DNA of 64,000 bases from Avena insularis (lineage: Eukaryota; Streptophyta; Magnoliopsida; Poales; Poaceae), in contig CM042692.1 in the NCBI GenBank assembly GCA_023614405.1, positions 117,917,503-117,981,502 of the forward strand, given 5' to 3'. Both the position numbers and the translations under genes were made by a program. Under the pieces are notes generated by a model. That model made no database searches and was not told the origin of the DNA. It was given only the letters and a program-made list of their open reading frames with translations. Numbering within the stretch: position 1 is the first letter of the stretch; each line of letters starts with the position of its first letter. Shown here piece after piece: positions 1 through 11,506 of this stretch.

Positions 1-53
1 ATCAGCTGACCTCCGTTTCCCAACTGGTAAAACTTGCTGAACTGAATCTCCAT
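1..53 (-). CDS. orf0-like protein of element E, first 17 codons only
   Basis: The ATG is at 53-51 on the minus strand and the frame stays open to the window edge. It reads MEIQFSKFYQLGNGGQL, which lines up with the start of the first ORF of element D (MEVWYYKLGNEGQLIF at 48705), and the preceding leaders also align. This is the extra ORF located upstream of gag, not gag itself. Only the N-terminus is visible, so nothing can be said about intactness. The function is unknown; the D copy ends in a long charged coiled-coil. Confidence 0.6.
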   Translation of the reverse strand, partial: MEIQFSKFYQLGNGGQL

Positions 54-268
54 CTACAAGAATTTAGGATGAGGAAGTTAGTGAAGTGATCAAGTGTGTA
101 AAATTTTAAGTAGTAATGTAAGAATTTAGAGGAACACGTATTTTTGAGAAAGAATGAGTTCACAAGGGTAAGAGGGGAAATAGTTTTTCATAAATACTCA
201 CTTTGGTTTTGAAGCTAAGTTTTTGGTTTGGACATCCGTTCTAACTAGGGTCTCCTATGGTCAGGATG

Positions 269-281
269 GCTCTGATACCAA
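269..281 (-). other. Primer-binding site of element E (initiator Met tRNA)
   Basis: On the minus strand this reads TGGTATCAGAGCC, complementary to the 3' end of plant initiator methionine tRNA. It lies two bases inside the LTR end. Minus-strand DNA synthesis would start here. Confidence 0.9.
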
Positions 282-1674
282 CTTGTCAACACCCGGATTT
301 TTAATCCCCGATGCCCGTTATGCCATACCTCGCAATCCCAGGATTACCATTTTTGTGAGACATAACGGATTGGATATCACAGTACATCATCCATTACAAA
401 CCATACATAAGGTTTTACACAAATACGGATCTCATGATCCAGTCTTTAATACAACAAGCAGCGGAAATAAACGATAAGCGCAGCGATGGGGTCCATCTTC
501 AGGGGCAATGCAATCTTGTGGCAGATAGTCCTAGTTATCATAGCCGTCCTGCTGACCATCATCTTGATAATCTCCTTCATAGTCTGGCCATAATAATAGC
601 CAGGGACAAAAGCCATGAGTACTCTTTAAGTACTCGCAAACTATTACTAACAAGGAGTATAATTCTAAGTCAAAGTGTTAAATCTAAGTTTAACTATCAA
701 ATTAAGTTTGAAACCTAAGCTGAGTTCCGAAGCAAAGAAAGATAAAGTAAAGTTCTGGAATCACTTAAGTTGGGAAGCTATTATCATAAAAACAACCTGT
801 TGTGGTCAAGTCAAAGTTTATCATTCATTTTAAGTTATTTAGAAAACATCTAACAATGAAACAGTATGGCCATTCCAACTGTCCATAACTGCGGACGCGG
901 CTATTCGAATAGTTTGACACTCTACAGAGGTGGTACACTTTCACCACAAGATTCGATACATCTGTCAGGGATAACCCCGAATCATCATACTTAGTATGCA
1001 GATAATCAAACATAACCTTCCCTTTATACACCCTAGTATAAGCACCTCTCCTATGAGCATGGCCTCCCAACCATGACCATCAGTCATCTTGGGCACTACA
1101 TAGGTGGACATCATGGGAGGTAGCCTCAGCTCAAACCTCTCCCGTGAGGGAACTAATACTAATGCATATAAATTTCCAGCTAAGCCTTACCCAATTCAGG
1201 TAATGTGGTTGTACGGTAAATTTGGAATGGTATCGCATCCGAGTCCAACCATCAGTTTTATAAAAGTGTTAAGGCTCATGCCTCATCATTTTCATCATCA
1301 TAAACCAGTTGTGTTTCTCAACACATGTCAAAACATCTCAATAGAATGACTCATCATTCCAAGGTTTTCACAATTCATTTTCACCAAGTGTTCCCATCTA
1401 AAGTGACTCAAGTTTTGATCTATTCTAAAATACTAAGTTAAGAGTGTTCACTAAAGTGGAAAGATGGGATCAATCTCATACCATAGAATGACATCTAAAG
1501 GTTTCTAAGTAGGTCAAGTTTTATACTCTTTATGCTACCTTCAAAATTTAGTAAGGAACTTTGTATAACCTACGAGGGGTAAAACTTGTCAGTGAGGCTT
1601 GGGTTACTAATATTTAAAGGAGTGTGATCAAAGCATGCTTAAGGCATCTTTGCTAAACCATCTAGTTTTATTCT

Positions 1675-1803
1675 AGCTTGCTAAAGTATGTTTTGCAAGG
1701 GTTAGCTTGCCACTAATAGCTTGCTAAAGTATGTTTTGCAAGGGTTAGCTTGCCACTAATAGATTTCTAAAGTATGTTTTGTAAGGGTTAGCTTGCCACT
1801 AAT
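1675..1803 (+). repeat. 43-bp minisatellite inside the E LTR, three copies
   Basis: Units start at 1675, 1718 and 1761, exactly 43 bp apart, and a partial fourth begins at 1804. Each unit contains AAAGTATGTTTTG(C/T)AAGGG and GCTTGCCACTAAT. Copies 1 and 2 look identical by eye and copy 3 has a few changes. The corresponding part of the D LTR (about 47040-47110) has no such array. Confidence 0.9.
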
Positions 1804-3031
1804 AGCTTGCCTTGGTTGGTGCAGTGGTTGAAGTTTTCTTCTTCTTCTTGGTAGAACTCCTCCTCCTCGAAAGCTTGGTCGGTACTAGCGTCTATAAATA
1901 TATAGGGAGTAGACAATCTCCAAAAAATACTTAACTAGGCTAAGTAGCATTCTAAAACACACAATTGATGATCTATTATCATCACACGTTTAATTCAATA
2001 GTTTCAACCTTTTTATTTTGGAAAAGTAATTTCTACTCATTGAAATATTAACTAAAATTTAATATTCACCACCAAAATATGGGATCATGTGGACCCATGT
2101 CCTCACCACATATTCTAACATGTGGGAATGAGGTTTAAAGGTTGGATCAATATTACTTTGGTTTAAGTTTATTATTTAATGATTTAAAGTGACTAGAAAT
2201 GCCTATATAGCATTATTTTGGTACTAGTCCAAAGTCACTACATTTAAACCTTAATATTATTACATATTTAGATAGATATGATGCAATGTGATTTTTGAGA
2301 GTTGGAATCAACTCAAAAGCTAACTTGGTTGATTTTATAAAAATGTTTCATGTTGCAAAAGCTTCTGTCTTCTTATTTTTATTAGGAGAAATCTATAACT
2401 CTAATTGAATTAAATCCAACGGGCTTGGATATATCATTTTAATACCTTTCAGAAAAAATTGGTTTCATGCAATTTGGATCTCTAAAACTCTTTGAATTGA
2501 TTTTCAAACTAGGGGACAAAAACTAGATTTAACTAAAAAAGGAAAAACCAGATTTGAATCTGTGGGCTAACGCGAGAAACGATTTGGGCCGACCCAGTGG
2601 CGCTCCGCGGCGTGGGGCTCAGCTGACAGGGGGGTCCCGCTTGTCAGCGGCACATAACACGCGAAACGGTACGCGCGCTGTGGGCCGTGTGATTAGAAGC
2701 GTGATCAACGGCTGAGGGTCGTCGTCGACGAAGAACAGGTCGCCGGCGAGCTCGAACCCTAGTGGCTCGGTGGGGGTCTACTGGGGATGTACCAGGGATC
2801 CAGCAGGGTCGGCGAGGCGGGCAAACGAAGTGGAAGACGACGGCAAGGCGAGGCGTGGTTGCGGCAGAGCTTGGGGTGGCCGCAGTCAACGACACCCTTC
2901 TCCTCCAGAGGCGGCGGCTCCGGCTCCAATTCCGATGAACTTCTGCTCCACTTTCTCCGACGAGAGGTGGTTGAGGTTTAGAGAGGTGAGGGGAGTAGAA
3001 TGGTGTTGAGAAGAATGGCTGGGGAGGGATC

Positions 3032-3039
3032 CTTTTATA
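3032..3039 (-). promoter_or_regulatory. TATA box of the E LTR promoter
   Basis: The minus strand reads CCTATAAAAGG at the same LTR position where D has TATAAAAG (45822 and 59455). It marks the U3/R promoter of this family. The transcript would run leftward toward the primer site. Confidence 0.6.
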
Positions 3040-4297
3040 GGCCCGACGGTGAGACCGAGCGGGATGGGCGGTCGACGGTGGCGACATGGCTACGGCGATC
3101 TAGCGGCATGGCTGGGGATGGCGATCGATGGACGGTCCACTGGCGGTGCTCTAGGACTTAAATGCGGCCGTAGGGGCGGTGGTATGTGGTTTGGGCGAGG
3201 TGGCGCTCTGAGAGGTAGAGGCGGCGGTGTCCATGGCGAGCGGTGGCTGTGGGGCTTTGGGAGGCGAACGAGGGTGTCTGGGGTGTTCTCCAGGTCGAGG
3301 CAGAGAGGCGGGCGCGGGCTGCGGTCGAGCGGTGGCTTGTGCACGCGGGGATAGTGCGTGCTTTGCGGGCGGCATCGGCATGGTGCGGTGGCACTGGGCG
3401 CGGTTTCTCCTCGGTGGTCCACGGCAGCACTTGGATCGGGCAAGGGACAGAGAGGGGCGGTGAGGTGTTGGCTACCTCCTAGACATGGAGAGGAAGGAGG
3501 AGGTGGTCTGCTGGGGTGAGAGCAAGTTTGGCCGGCGAGTGGGTGCTCGGCATGGCATGGCCTGGGGTTAGGGACAAGGGACAGGGTGCTAAGGGCATGG
3601 TTAGACCAAGAGGGGACAGAGAGGTTAAATGGAGATCAAATGGGGGCAAAACCCTGTGCAGAATAGTGAGCTAGGATTAGAGGTGGGATTAAACATGCCA
3701 AGTGTTTGATGAAATGGCCGCAAGAGAAAAAGTTTTGAATTTTGAGTTCAAATTTTTTGAGTGATCTCCACTAGTGATAGGTAGTCTCTGGTTGCAAGGG
3801 TTTTGAAAATGGAGCTCAAATAGATGGTTTTTGAAATAGGGGTGATCTATGCATATGCATTAGATTCAATTTTAAACTGTCATTTAAAATAGTTAGCAGA
3901 ATGTTTTTTGCAGACCAAAAGGTGGGCCTTGGTACCTCATTATGTGTACTAGCAAGGGGTGCAAAGATCAAGAATTGTTTCTGTTAAGAATTGAGTACTA
4001 GGAATAGCCAAAGTAGGCATGAGAGTTAGATTTGCCAAAATGACCATTCTTTCTTTTTAATTCTTTTTGATTTGATTTTCTTTAGGAAAAGTTTGGGAAT
4101 GATGTAGATGATGTTTAAATCACCTAAGAAACATTTTACATGCATTGGATAAATCAATCATGGCAATTCAAACAACTCCTATTTTAAATGCACACATATA
4201 TGTATTCTTTCATTTTAAATTTGGAAAAGTTTTTGTTAACCCCATTTTTGGATGATTTGATCTTGATAAGCTTGGATTAAAGTTTTCGGATGTTACA

Positions 4298-4653
4298 TGG
4301 TAGATTTCTCTTAAGATTTCACAAAATAAAAATCTGAAGCTACCCATGAGGTAGCCAACATATCGAAAATAGTCGAGGGTTTTGGAAGATTCACCTTGTT
4401 GCAAAGAATTAACATGCCGACAAATTTGACCCTGTTTTAAAAACAACCAAAGAAATAAAGAAAAATTGAAACACGAATGGTATTTGCATGGCGTCCATTT
4501 GAATGTATTACCTTCGATGAAAGATGATAAACATGAGTGTAGATAATTTTTGAAACAATTGCTATAGAAAATTTGCTTGTCATGTATGAACATTCTAAGA
4601 TTTCAAGTCGTGAATGAACAAGGTCATGGCGATATCCACATCATAATTTGTAG
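4298..4653. other. Unassigned spacer
   Basis: AT-rich sequence between the E LTR and the Stowaway MITE. I see no convincing ORF, terminal repeat or RNA gene. The 127-residue minus-strand frame across it has no recognisable domain. Confidence 0.5.
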
Positions 4654-4655
4654 TA

Positions 4656-4778
4656 CTCCCTCCGTCTTAAAATATATGTCGATTGTTTTCTCAATTTGGA
4701 TGAATCTAGACACTATTTTGTGTATAGATACATCCAAATTTAAAAAAACTTGTGACATATATTTTGAGATGGAGGGAG
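4656..4778. mobile_element. Stowaway MITE (Tc1/mariner type), 123 bp
   Basis: The terminal inverted repeats are CTCCCTCCGTCTTAAAATAT at the left and its imperfect complement ending GGAGGGAG at the right. They are flanked by the TA target duplication (4654-4655 and 4779-4780). The two arms pair over most of their length, so the element folds into a hairpin. It is non-coding. The CTCCCTCCGT terminus is the classic grass Stowaway signature. Confidence 0.92.
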
Positions 4779-4780
4779 TA

Positions 4781-4906
4781 GTAATGTTCCCCTTTTGGGT
4801 AGAGTACTGTACACGGGTGGATCTTGGCACCGCCTTTGAGCACTTCGGAGCCACCCATCAGGAAGTGAAAGAGGAAAGATCCATTCATTTATGAAATGAT
4901 CTCAAG
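4781..4906. other. Short unassigned spacer before element A
   Basis: It contains no ORF or repeat that I can support. The 105-residue frame running 4577-4894 crosses the MITE and looks fortuitous. Confidence 0.4.
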
Positions 4907-4911
4907 AGTCT

Positions 4912-6422
4912 TGATGACCCACAAGTATAGGGGGTGTATCGCAGTATTTTCGATAAGTAAGAGTGTCGAACCCAACGAGGAGAAGAAGGTGTTGGCTAGT
5001 GGTATGGATCAGCAATTCTCTGCAAATACTTAGCAAACGGATTTTTAGGGGTTTTTGATAAAGCAAGTAAATAAAGTACGAGTAAATAAAAGACAGTAGG
5101 AATAAATGCAACAAGTGGCCAAATCCTTTATTCAGGAAAGGACAAGCCGGTGGTATTACTTAAGATGACTAAATGTTCTCGAGGACACACGGGGAGACTG
5201 TCAAGTGCTTTCGCTTCATATAGTTGATTAATCTTCTTTAGCTTGCTAAGTGTTGTGTGGGTGAACCTGTCCTAATGTACCGACCTTCCTAGGACTAATA
5301 CATACTTGTGATTAAACCCCTTCCAAACATACGTAAGTACAAGAAAGTAATTAAGGTAGAAACCTAACCACAGCTTTAAACTCTAATACCCTGACGTCCC
5401 TTGTGCAATGGTTTCCTAACGGGGGTTCAGGTTTCTATCACTCCGGCAACCCCTACGATTAGTAGCCAAATACACAATGCATTCCCCTAGGCCCATATAG
5501 GTGAAGTGTCATGTAGTCTATGTTCACATGACTCCACTAGAAGAAGTACACCACAACTTAAATATCAAACTATTGAATCTTTATCAACACAACTCCACTA
5601 CTAACAACATGACTTCTCCCATGTCCTCAAGAACAAAACGAACTACTTACAAGACATCATATGGATCATGATCAGAGATGGAATAATGATGTATAACAAT
5701 CTGAACATAAACAATAATTCAATGGTTCACTCAATAGCATCAACTACAAAGAGTAATCAACACCGGAAAGTTTCCCCTAAGAACTATGCAAGATTCAACC
5801 CAATTGTTACAGCAATATGGAGATGGAGATGATGGTGCTAGTGATGACGATGGTGGTGGTGATGATAATGATGATCCCGATGAAGTCTAGCTTGATGGTG
5901 GTGTTGATGGCGACGATCTCCCCTCTCCGGGAAGGAATTCCCCCGGTAGAATTCTGTCTGCCGGAGATCTTTCTCGCTCGGTGTTTTCCGCCCCGTAGAG
6001 GCGGTGGAATCTTTAGGTGGTCGCTCTCCGAGTATTAGGGTTTCGGGAGGATTATATACGCCAGAGGGGAGAGCCAGAGGTGGGCCAGGGCAGCCACACC
6101 ACCTGGTGGCGCGGCCTAGGCTGGCCCGCGCCAGGGGGTGGTGTGGCCCCCCTGTGGCCCATCTCCACTCCTCCTTTTGGCTTGCTTCGTCTTCTGGAAA
6201 AATTGGATTTTCCGTATATTTTCCCGGATTTTCTGATCTTCGCGAATTTTGCCTCCAAACAACACCTTTTCCATCAGAATCCTGACTATAGTGGTGCATG
6301 CTCCAAAAGTCATCAACCATGCAAAAACAGGTGAAATTACATAAGTATCATCTCTTAATATGAAATATATCAATGAATAACAGTAAATTATGATAGAATA
6401 GTGATGCAAAATGGACGTATCA
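4912..6422 (-). repeat. 3' LTR of element A (1511 bp)
   Basis: The plus-strand ends are TGATGACCCAC and GACGTATCA; the minus strand therefore starts TGATACGTCC. It is nearly identical by eye to the 11507-13019 copy, which implies a fairly recent insertion. It holds a TATA-like ATTATATACG near 6045 and a GC-rich inverted motif (CACACCACCTGGTGGCGCGG) near 6097. It also has a run of GATGGTGATGATG-type triplets at 5820-5880, which produces spurious repetitive ORFs. Confidence 0.93.
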
Positions 6423-6434
6423 ACTCCCCCCAAG
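6423..6434 (-). other. Polypurine tract of element A
   Basis: The minus strand reads CTTGGGGGGAGT immediately before the 3' LTR. Plus-strand DNA synthesis would be primed here. Confidence 0.8.
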
Positions 6435-9400
6435 CATAGACTTCGCTTGTCCCCAAGCGAAATTGAGCTCAATAAACATGGCCTTAGGTTTATGGAGTGA
6501 AGAATCGATAAAAGAATACGGACAAGAAGCATCACATTCATCAATACATAGATCATAATAAAATACAATTCACTATTATATAACTCAACTTGCAATGAGT
6601 AAAGGAAACACAATAAAGATACATAAAGTAAACCATAATTGGTAATGGCAAACTTAGCTCTTGGTCGAAGAATAGTTGATAATTTGTTGGAGTTCACAAA
6701 TAACTGATTTTCAATGATAGCTTTCAAAGTAGTAATCACCAAGATAAGAGCAATGTGCAAAACAAGGAACAAAAGAAACATGATTGAATAAATCATCATA
6801 TGAATGAATGAAACACAAGAACTCAAAATACTTGCTGAGATAAAAGGGAATAGGTTTACTGACTCAACTAAAAAGTAAAAGAAAGACCCTTCGCAGATGG
6901 AAGCAGGGATTGCAAGTTTCATAAAGAGCTCCAAAAAATTATGATACTTATTAGCTGATTAAGGTTAAAGTGATCAAATATGAGGACATGCTTGACAAGT
7001 TGTAAGTTGAAAATCTCATGTCCCTTGAATACGAGGCCACTCCTCATGCTACTCAAGTTTAGTCACCAGTAAGTTCTTGTCATCGTAAGCACATGTGTAT
7101 CATGGAGAACCGCCAACGTGGTACCCCTTGCCCGATGATACGGAAGAATCCCCATATCAAAATGACAAGGCAAGCAGACAACAAGCATCTCAGCAATCTT
7201 CTTATTTACCATGGGAATATGGTGCTTTTTTCTCTCTTTCCTCTTTTCTCATCTTTTTTTCTTTTCTATTTTTCTCAATCTCTACCTTTTTTATAAGAAG
7301 AATGCTTCATAGATGCTCATTATGGTTACGCTACAGGTTTCCACCATGTCAGGATGGATTAGACCAGCGGCCCAGGCGTTTCTCTAACACACATGCATAA
7401 CTCCATGGACTTACAAGCTCCCCTTTCATTCCACACCGACGGCATCCATAGACAAAAGAACATGATATCAACTAGGTACAAAGTACCAGTGCAATGTTGA
7501 AAGCGTTCCCCATGACAGCATGGTTCTACTAATTCACAACTTACAAAGCGCAAGCATATACGCAACATAGATGGGCACAATGGTTCAAGTTTATTAATTG
7601 CGAGAAAGTAAAGTGTGCCATCAAGTTCGCGAGAGCTTTAATCACTAATTTTCACATAACAAGTTTAATTTGGACGGTAGATAAAAACAAGAATTTACTT
7701 GGAATAGCAATAATGCTAATAGGTAGGTATGGTGGACGCAAATGGCACGGGTTTTGGTTTAGGGAAGTGGATGCGCGAGAAGTATTCCCTCTCAATACAG
7801 GTTTTTGGCTAGCAAGGCTAGGTAGCAAGTATAAGAGTTGAAGGAAACAAACAAACATACAAGTGATAAAGACAAACATGCAATATTCCTTGGAAGCACA
7901 AAAGATCTTAACTAGAGAATACTAAACTTATGAGCAAATCAAGAAAGAAAGATGATGAAATTATTTTCCTTTAGAGTAATTTTATCTTTTCATTCAACTC
8001 TCAAAAATAGTGTTGCTACTGACCGAGCCAGGTTTGCCAAAACCAACTAGATTAACTCAATGATCCCAAAGTGATACCAATACTAACAACAAGATCAATC
8101 ATATAACCATGAATTGAAAACTAATATAAGATATGCAAAACAGTAAATGATAGAACTTCTCATTAATAATCCATAACGGCAACTCACACCAAGGGATACA
8201 TATCTAACGAGAGAGGGGACACTTCCATAATGCAAACCATCCTACATGATAACTTCTCTGTTCATGATATGACTCTACTAAAAAGGTAAAAAAGATAGAA
8301 GATAGTGATATGATACCGCGACACTCCCCCAAGCTTGGAACAAACCAAGGGGATGCCAAACCTGATGACAAATTACTCCTTTGGTGGTGGTGGTATCCTC
8401 TTGATGAGCTCTTTGATCAGTTTCCCCAAGTCCTCAATCTCGAAGGTGAGATTAAGAATAAGCTGTGAGTTTTGCTCAATGCGGCTCATGATCATGTCGA
8501 GTTGAGAATCCCAGCTCTTGCGATTCTTTCCCCACTCTACCTTCTTGAAGTCTTCTTTTACTGCATGGCTAGAACAAGGCAAATCCCAATTGGAGGGTAA
8601 TTTCTCCTTGGGCATATTCTGGTATTAATGCTCATGGATAAGGGTATGGAAATGATTCTTGGTGCGTGGAGGAAGTGACCATGGATCTGAACAGTGATGA
8701 GGAGGCTTCCCTCAAATTGACATAGTCCTGGCAGGGGTTGCCACCACTCCAATGCTTGCAATGGTAGTGTCGGTGTGCTTTGCCTCCTCTTCATCTTCAC
8801 TCTAGATCTCCTTCTCCTGCCCGGGGTCTTGGAGATCCTCCTCCATAGGCTCCTTCCCTTTATCCTTGGCGAACACCATTGTGCTTCTAAGATTTTCAAG
8901 AATAGTTCCTGGCAGAAACAAATCGAAATGAAAACACGACGAGAACACGATATACGAACCTCGGGGGATCCGGGGGGGTTATATATTACGAAGTTTCACA
9001 ACAAAAGGAAGGTACTGGGAGAAAACGGGTCGGAGACAGAGTCTGAGGTGGCCACACCACCTGGTGGCGCGGCCAGGGGTGGGCCCGTGCCACAGGGTGG
9101 TGTGAGCCACCTCGGCTCTGTTTCTGTCCCTCTTTCGCTTCGTAGCTTTCCTTATTGACAAAAAACTGCAAAAATATAATTGGACAGATCTTTCACGGAA
9201 CTTTTGTTACCAGAACTGTTACCTATTTGAAAATGGACTCTTCAGGTCTCTGAATTTGGTATCTAGTAGATTCTTCCAGAGTCACCACTTGAATAACATC
9301 AATATCTTCATATTCATACACTTATTGCTTGAGTCATGAAACCTTTCACTTCCTTATTACACCATTATCTCCACTAACCTGGAAATTTCTTTCACACAGT

Positions 9401-9962
9401 TCTCATTAGCAACATTAGTATAAGGAAGTAATAAAGCCTTTTGAGTCCAACTTCAACTGAAAACCATCAAAACATAATCTACTATAGCAAATCCATCCGA
9501 AAACCCAAAAAGAATTCAAAAAGGAAATCGATTAAAGAAGCAAATGCAAGAGTGGCAAAATCTGTCAAAACAGACCAGCAGGTAAAGATCAATTTTTTTC
9601 GAAAATCTTCTATTGCTCAAATCAAAAAGTGCAAAACTAAAGAAAGTTAAATAACAACCTAGGTCAGAAGCACAAACAATTACAGCTCAATCCGACATAC
9701 AGAGATCTCACACGATTTTTTACGGTGAAGCACAAAAATCTGTTTCGGGACAACAACTTCCCCAAACCTTACTTCTCTCTCATTAGAGGTTGATCTTGAC
9801 ACAAAAACCAAACAAAAAGGATAAGGAGAGGTTATTACCAAAGTAATAACTTCCAAGACTCAAAGAAACAAAAACAAACTGAAAACACAAATAAATTGGG
9901 TTGTCTCCCAAAAAGCTCTTTCTTTATACCCATTAAGATGGGCATGATAATTTTGAAGATGC
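6435..9962 (-). other. Long non-coding 3' region of element A
   Basis: No conserved protein is readable in any frame. Read on the minus strand it is collinear in patches with 36087-38663 of element B. Shared segments include 7310-7470 with about 37620-37800, and 7021-7140 with about 37890-37990. A purine-rich AAGCTTGGGGGAGT-type motif occurs again at about 8325-8338. The shared region suggests a common ancestor in which pol and any env-like part decayed or was deleted. Confidence 0.65.
8940..9165 (-). repeat. LTR-like promoter fragment inside element A
   Basis: It has the same order of landmarks as the A LTR but a diverged sequence. There is a G-rich run, a TATA-like TTATATATTACG (8980-8991), and then a CACACCACCTGGTGGCGCGGCC inverted motif (9053-9075) with its partner CAGGGTGGTGTG. 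It looks like a U3/R piece of a related Athila LTR embedded in the internal region. No LTR ends or target duplication are visible, so it may be a recombination relic. Confidence 0.45.
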
Positions 9963-10717
9963 TCACATAGGAATATGAATTGAAGTGACAGAGAGCATTA
10001 AGAAGCAAAAATACACACAGTTAAGTCTAACCCACTTCCTATGCAAGGGAATTTTGTAAACAAACAAGTTGCTTAAACCAGAGGCTACTAGCATAGGAAG
10101 GCAAAACAAGTGCAACAAAAAAACTTTTAGCATAAAACGAGGAAACTTGATATTATTGAGATGCATAAGAACACTTTTACCTCTCTCATAGTAACTTTCA
10201 GTATCATGCATAAACTTAACAATATAAATATCACAAGGACCATCGTAACAATGATCACGTATTCTAACAGAAAACACAGGAATACTAGCTCTCATAACAC
10301 TACTTTGTGAAACAATATTAGAGGTATCCTTGCAAAGGATAGGGTGTCCCTCTTCTTCATATTTAGTAACAAAGTCTTTCACATTTTCTATAATAGGTTG
10401 ATCAACCATTTGTTTATCAGGTTCAACATCTTTATTTGTACTTTCATTAAACATACTAGCTATCATAGAATGTTCCTTTATCTTAACTAGGAAAGGCATT
10501 TTCTCAATGTAAGGTTCAGGTAAGACATGATTACCAGTATAAACTTTAGTATTTCTTCAGGAACACTCTTAGCAATATCTTTATAAGGTTCATGATACTT
10601 ATTCCACTTCTTTTTAGGCACTTCAATGTAGGAAGCAAAAGCCTTAAAGTACGAAGCAATAGCTTGAGAGTCTAGACCATAGGCATTTTTAATATTTTGA
10701 CAGTCATCAGTTCCCAT
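9963..10717 (-). pseudogene. Element A gag-protease junction, decayed
   Basis: The frame below 10717 continues gag in the same reading frame after one stop, with FMGTDDCQNIKNAYGLDS near its start. It then shifts frame near 10490. The next part contains PVFSVRIRDHCYDGPCD, which resembles the lead-in to an Athila aspartic protease. The sequence becomes unrelated before the catalytic DLGAS-type motif appears. The pol gene is therefore lost from inside the protease onward. This is a remnant with no activity expected. The family assignment is from pattern recognition and has not been confirmed by a search. Confidence 0.55.
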
Positions 10718-10753
10718 AAAAGATTCAATGCATTCATAATCATAATTTATACC

Positions 10754-11392
10754 TTACTTTCTCCCTTTTTCATTCTGCCATGCTTCAGCATTATCTTTAA
10801 TTCGGTCCAGAAGATCCCATTTAGCTTCTTCTTCCATGCGAGTGAATGATCCAGCACAAGAAGCATCCAATAAATCCTTATCATGAAGAGGGAGCCTTGC
10901 ATAAAAGTTATTGATAATAATATTGTTGGGGAGCTCATGAATGGGACATTTGAGCATTAGTAACTTCAATCCCCCCCAAGCTTGAGCAAGAGGCCAAAAG
11001 TTGTATATTTGATTCCGATCTATATGAATCTCACTAGGATGATAAAACTTTGAATAAAAGAGAGGCACTATTTCCTCCCATTCAAGAGCTTGACCATTCT
11101 TCAGCAGCTTATACCATTCCTCAGCTCTTCCTTTCAGTGACAAAGAGAATAACTTCTTCTTAACTTGATCTTTAGTAATACCTGCACACTTGAACAACCC
11201 GCATAATTCGTGTATAAAGAGCAAATGATCACCGGGATGGACAGTTCCATCCCCAACATAGTAGTTATCCATAACACGATCAATAATTCTTGTAGGTATT
11301 TTAAAAGCATCATTGTCAGTAGGTGGTGGTTCATCTACTACCTTAGAAGTGGTAGTAGCATTACGAAATAAGAAACTCAGTGAATTATCCAT
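10754..11392 (-). pseudogene. Element A gag (Athila-type), 212-codon N-terminal part
   Basis: The start is taken at the ATG at 11392 (MDNSLSFLFRN), because the upstream extension runs into the leader. Residues about 45-180 carry the retrotransposon gag fold pattern: HLLFIHELCGLFKCAGI, then LFSLSLKGRAEEWYKLL, then the W-E-E-I...F-Y-S-K-F-Y motif. Gag would assemble the cytoplasmic particle that packages element RNA. The frame ends at a TAA at 10754 but continues in the same frame beyond it, so this stop is a mutation rather than the natural end. No zinc knuckle is seen. Confidence 0.7.
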
Positions 11393-11478
11393 AACGAAAA
11401 TAAAGCAACTAACAGAAGTAAACAATATTCACAGTAGAAGTTTCCTTTACCAGTTCCACTCTCCAATAGCGCTTCACT

Positions 11479-11495
11479 CCTCGGCAACGGTGCCA
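11479..11495 (-). other. Primer-binding site of element A (tRNA-Asp-like)
   Basis: The minus strand reads TGGCACCGTTGCCGAGG, two mismatches from the TGGCGCCGTTGCCGGGG site typical of grass Athila elements primed by tRNA-Asp. It sits about 11 bases inside the 5' LTR. Confidence 0.7.
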
Positions 11496-11506
11496 GAAAA
11501 TAGTCT

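Larger units (their letters stand above)
1..4297 (-). mobile_element. Element E: 5' end of a Tekay-type Gypsy LTR retrotransposon
   Basis: The reverse complement of this block matches the 5' LTR, leader and first codons of element D (44588-48760) along its length. The outer LTR end lies at 4297 (TGTAACATCC on the minus strand) and the inner end at 284. An initiator-Met tRNA primer site follows, then a leader, then an ATG at 53. The rest of the element (gag, pol, 3' LTR) lies left of the window. The orientation is fixed because the primer-binding site adjoins the LTR on its left. The clade assignment comes from similarity to D, which carries a chromodomain. Confidence 0.88.
284..4297 (-). repeat. 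5' LTR of element E (4.0 kb)
   Basis: The minus-strand ends are TGTAACATCC at 4297 and GGGTGTTGACA at 284, the standard TG...CA form. It is collinear with the 3887-bp 5' LTR of element D, including the GC-rich block around 2570-3540, the TATA box and the AT-rich U5-side half. It is about 130 bp longer than the D LTR, mostly explained by a 43-bp minisatellite at 1675-1803. Short ORFs on both strands in the GC-rich block are compositional and are not listed as genes. Confidence 0.9.

Noticed and set aside
2644..3482. Several overlapping ORFs (up to 147 codons) on both strands in the E LTR
   Set aside because: High GC content lengthens chance frames. They overlap each other in all frames and are not maintained in the D LTRs.
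5817..6334. ORFs on both strands in the A LTRs (histidine-rich, methionine/valine-rich)
   Set aside because: They come from a GATGATG-type triplet stretch and GC-rich LTR sequence, occur on both strands, and differ between the two LTRs. No domain is recognisable.
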